7,472 nucleotides of DNA, from the NCBI GenBank assembly GCA_021786815.1, contig JAJYMR010000095.1, forward strand, positions 1 through 7,472. Direction: 5' to 3'. The notes below the pieces were generated by a model that had not been told where the DNA came from, did not search any database, and saw nothing but the letters and a program-made list of their open reading frames with translations. This document shows, in pieces, positions 5,476 to 7,472 of the stretch. The position numbers and the translations under genes are program-made. The DNA comes from Deltaproteobacteria bacterium. GTDB taxonomy: Bacteria; Desulfobacterota; Binatia; Binatales; Binataceae. How positions within the stretch are numbered: the first letter of the stretch is position 1; the number at the start of each line of letters is the position of its first letter.

Positions 5476-6933
5476 ATGCGCCGAATTCCGGTCAATGAAA
5501 TCGTCGCGATGGACGCCGTGGCGCTCTCGCGCGCGATCAAATCGCGCGACATCTCCTGCGCGGAGGTGATGCGTGCGTATCTCGATTGGATCGATCGGAT
5601 GAATCCGCGCGTCAACGCGATCGTCTCGCGCGAGCCGCACGACGTGCTGCTGGCTCTGGCGCGCGAACGCGACGCGCAACTGGCGCGGGGTGAATACCTC
5701 GGCTGGATGCACGGCTTTCCGCACGCGGTGAAGGACCTCGAGGCGACCGCGGGAATCCGCACCACGATGGGCTCGCCAATCTTCAAGGACTTCGTTCCGG
5801 GGGCAGACTCGATAATGGTCGCGCGCATCCGGAGCGCGGGCGCGATCATTATCGGAAAGACCAACGTGCCGGAATTCGGGATGGGTTCGCAGACCTATAA
5901 CCCCGTGTTCGGCGCCACGCTCAACGCCTACGATCACGGCAAAACCGCGGGCGGAAGCAGCGGCGGCGCCGCGGCTGCACTGGCGCTCCGGATGCTGCCG
6001 GTCGCGGACGGCAGCGATTTTGCCGGCTCGCTGCGCAATCCTGCGGCGTTCAACAACGTGTTCGGCTTCCGCACTTCGTTCGGGCGCGTGCCGTCCGATC
6101 TGGAGGAATTGTTCAGCGCCTCGTTCTCGGTATACGGCCCGATGGCGCGGACGGTGCCGGACCTCGCGATGCTGCTGTCGGTGATCGCGGGATACGACGC
6201 GCGCGCGCCGCTTTCCATTCGCGAAGACCCGTCCGTATTCGCCGGCGCGCTCGACCACGACCCTCGCGGCGCGCGGATCGGATGGCTCGGCGATTTCGGC
6301 GGTTATCTCCCGTTCGATCCGGGCGTGATGGAATTGTGCCGCGCCGCGCTCAAGGTGTTCGAGGAACTGGGATGCGCGGTTGACGAAGTCGTACCGGATT
6401 ATCCGCTCGAACGCGTATGGGAAAGCTGTGCGACGCTGCGTTCGTGGGCCGTCGCCTCGCGACTTCGCAATCTGTACGAAGACCCGGCCAAACGCGCGAT
6501 GCTCAAGCCCGAAGCGCAGTGGGAAATCGAGCGCGGGCTAGAGTTCGACGCCGCCGACATCGCGGGCGCGCTCGCGGTCCGGACCGCGTGGTACCGCGTG
6601 ATTAATTCGATCTTCGAGCGATACGATTTCCTGATCGCACCCGCGGGACAGGTTTTTCCGTTCGACGCCGCCGTGCATTGGCTTAAGCATGTCGGCGGAC
6701 GCGCGATGGACACGTACCATCGATGGATGGAAGTGATGATTCCGATCACGATGTCAGGATGCCCGGCGCTGTGCGCTCCGGCGGGATTCAACCAGGCGGG
6801 GCTGCCGATGGGCATCCAGATCGTCGGACGCAATCACGCCGAGATGGACTGTCTGCGGTTGGCGAACGCGTACGATCGGGCGACCGGATGGGTCTCCCGT
6901 CGATTGCCTCCGGCTATCGCCTCGGAAATCTGA
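5476..6933 (+). CDS. Amidase-signature family hydrolase
   Basis: A 485-residue amidase-signature enzyme that should hydrolyse a carboxamide or aryl-amide to an acid and an amine. The Ser-cisSer-Lys triad is complete: Lys86 in GFPHAVKDLEA, Ser161 in AGGSSGGAAAA and nucleophile Ser185 in GSDFAGSLRNPA, with the 24-residue spacing between the two Ser found in fatty-acid amide hydrolase. GKTNVPEFGMGSQTYN (127-142) and YGPMARTVPDLAMLL (220-234) are further family hallmarks, and the C-terminal part ends ALCAPAGFNQAGLPMGIQIV. The oxyanion loop reads FAGS instead of the usual xGGS. Members act on substrates from aryl acylamides to indole-3-acetamide; the GatA role in tRNA charging is unlikely because no gatB/gatC are present. 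No signal peptide is visible. The start has GAGG seven bases upstream. It lies 129 bases after the crotonase, across the palindromic repeat, so it may be in the same transcript or separately controlled. Confidence 0.93.
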   Translation: MRRIPVNEIVAMDAVALSRAIKSRDISCAEVMRAYLDWIDRMNPRVNAIVSREPHDVLLALARERDAQLARGEYLGWMHGFPHAVKDLEATAGIRTTMGSPIFKDFVPGADSIMVARIRSAGAIIIGKTNVPEFGMGSQTYNPVFGATLNAYDHGKTAGGSSGGAAAALALRMLPVADGSDFAGSLRNPAAFNNVFGFRTSFGRVPSDLEELFSASFSVYGPMARTVPDLAMLLSVIAGYDARAPLSIREDPSVFAGALDHDPRGARIGWLGDFGGYLPFDPGVMELCRAALKVFEELGCAVDEVVPDYPLERVWESCATLRSWAVASRLRNLYEDPAKRAMLKPEAQWEIERGLEFDAADIAGALAVRTAWYRVINSIFERYDFLIAPAGQVFPFDAAVHWLKHVGGRAMDTYHRWMEVMIPITMSGCPALCAPAGFNQAGLPMGIQIVGRNHAEMDCLRLANAYDRATGWVSRRLPPAIASEI

Positions 6934-7008
6934 TCGACTGCCGCGCAGAGCCCTACCCCACGCCTGCCGTCATCCGCGCAGACGAGCCGGACAAAGAAAG
7001 GTGGATTA

Positions 7009-7371
7009 ATGGCTCCTATCCTGCGAACGAAGGCGGCCCTCACCACGGTGCTTGCTCTGACCGGAGCGCAGTTACTCAGTGGATGCGGATCTAGCGCGCA
7101 GGCGAGCAGGGATTTCATCAGCAACGCTATTGCACAGCAGCGCGCCTGTGACTCGGGATCGATCACGGGGCTGAGGTGGGCCCTCGTGTGTCGGGAAAAC
7201 CCTCCTCTGCCGCCGACGTGCGAGAGGCCGGGTACTGACCAACGCCCTGAGTGCCAGCGATGGGGGCAGGAGCGGGCGCGGGTCGCCTCCGGCGCCGGTG
7301 TAAAGCGAGGGCGGCGCGTCGTCGGGATAGCCCGCGCGCACCTCCCATTCCACATCCTCGTAATCGGATAA
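7009..7371 (+). CDS. Hypothetical small lipoprotein, C-terminus doubtful
   Basis: A 120-codon frame starting at an ATG with AAAGG seven bases upstream. The N-terminus looks like a lipoprotein signal: basic residues Arg6 and Lys8, a hydrophobic stretch (AALTTVLALTGAQLL, 9-23) and the lipobox LSGC with Cys26 as the lipidated residue. The mature part is Cys-rich (47, 61, 71, 82) and Pro-rich (NPPLPPTCERPGTDQRPE). No family is recognised. From about residue 97 onward (7297-7371) the frame runs antisense to the recognisable phage-tail fragment, so its last 25 or so residues are probably not original and the true C-terminus may be lost. It lies 75 bases after the amidase stop. A phage spanin (Rz1-like) lipoprotein is an alternative guess from size and proline content only. 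The signal peptide and ribosome site make the start credible; the whole gene is uncertain. Confidence 0.45.
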   Translation: MAPILRTKAALTTVLALTGAQLLSGCGSSAQASRDFISNAIAQQRACDSGSITGLRWALVCRENPPLPPTCERPGTDQRPECQRWGQERARVASGAGVKRGRRVVGIARAHLPFHILVIG

Positions 7372-7472
7372 CAGGGTATCGCCGATCTTGATCTGAGTAA
7401 TATCGAGCGGCCCGTAGCCGAGCACGAACAGCATCCGCAGGTACTCGTTGGTGTAGAGCTCGTTGTGCGAGT
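7072..7472 (-). pseudogene. Phage tail-tip protein (GpJ-like) fragment, 5' end outside window, 3' part lost
   Basis: Reading leftward from the right edge, the frame gives SHNELYTNEYLRMLFV, then LGYGPLDITQIKIGDTLLSD and YEDVEWEVRAGYPDDAPPSL. This is the pattern of the N-terminal part of lambda GpJ-like tail-tip/host-specificity proteins (L-F-V-x-G-Y-G-P-L, I-x-I-G-D-T, D-x-E-x-V-E). These are normally about a thousand residues long and sit at the tail tip to contact the host surface. The family resemblance ends near 7297, after SLYTG. The following frame to the stop at 7072 is Arg/Pro-rich, looks like a GC-shadow and lies antisense to the lipoprotein-like frame. The start codon is beyond the window; the internal Met at 7434 is not a plausible start because similarity runs upstream of it. 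It could be a phage remnant, a recombination scar or an assembly join. The tail assignment is from recall of the family pattern. Confidence 0.65.

Noticed and set aside
5395..6258. 287-codon open frame on the minus strand
   Set aside because: Antisense to the amidase and across the palindromic repeat; Arg/His-rich and without motifs.
5476..6933. GatA subunit of the glutamyl-tRNA amidotransferase
   Set aside because: No gatB or gatC neighbours, and the oxyanion loop (FAGSLRNPA) differs from the usual GatA form; a catabolic amidase is more likely.

Overview
GC-rich bacterial DNA with dense gene packing. Long spurious open frames on the opposite strand of real genes are typical of high GC. Most genes belong to lipid, acyl-CoA and xenobiotic hydrolysis families common in soil bacteria. 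The mix would fit an uncultured deltaproteobacterium-like lineage (Binatota/Desulfobacterota type), but no marker gene is present, so this placement is a guess. Both ends cut through genes, so the window could be a whole metagenomic contig or a slice of one.

Left block (1-1416, minus strand): three genes read leftward as a likely operon. They are a small TPR protein, a classical short-chain dehydrogenase/reductase (SDR), and an EthD-like dimeric alpha/beta-barrel protein cut by the left edge. A divergent 135-bp interval with an AT-rich core separates them from a rightward gene for a SufT-type MIP18/DUF59 iron-sulfur assembly protein (1552-1854). That gene converges on a leftward gene for an FAD-linked oxidase closely resembling alkyldihydroxyacetonephosphate synthase (1895-3502), the ether-lipid enzyme.

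Middle block (3648-6933, plus strand): a divergent 145-bp interval leads into three rightward genes. The first is a haloalkane dehalogenase of the LinB/DhaA (HLD-II) type with an intact catalytic pentad. The second is a PaaG-like crotonase that lacks both hydratase glutamates but keeps an Asp at the isomerase/dehalogenase position. The third is an amidase-signature hydrolase with an intact Lys-Ser-Ser triad. The first two are 22 bp apart and look co-transcribed. A palindromic REP-like intergenic repeat lies between the crotonase and the amidase. The set reads as a small catabolic unit that removes halide or splits amides and passes acids on as CoA esters, but no CoA ligase is present to close the pathway.

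Right block (6934-7472): a short lipoprotein-like reading frame with a good ribosome binding site faces a leftward fragment of a phage tail-tip (GpJ-like) protein. Recognisable tail sequence runs from the right edge to about 7297 and then stops abruptly at a 10-bp GC palindrome, although the frame stays open to 7072. This is either the remnant edge of an integrated phage or an assembly/recombination junction, and it is the most structurally odd part of the window. No tRNA, rRNA, CRISPR array or intact insertion sequence was seen, and no stretch over 300 bases lacks a gene.
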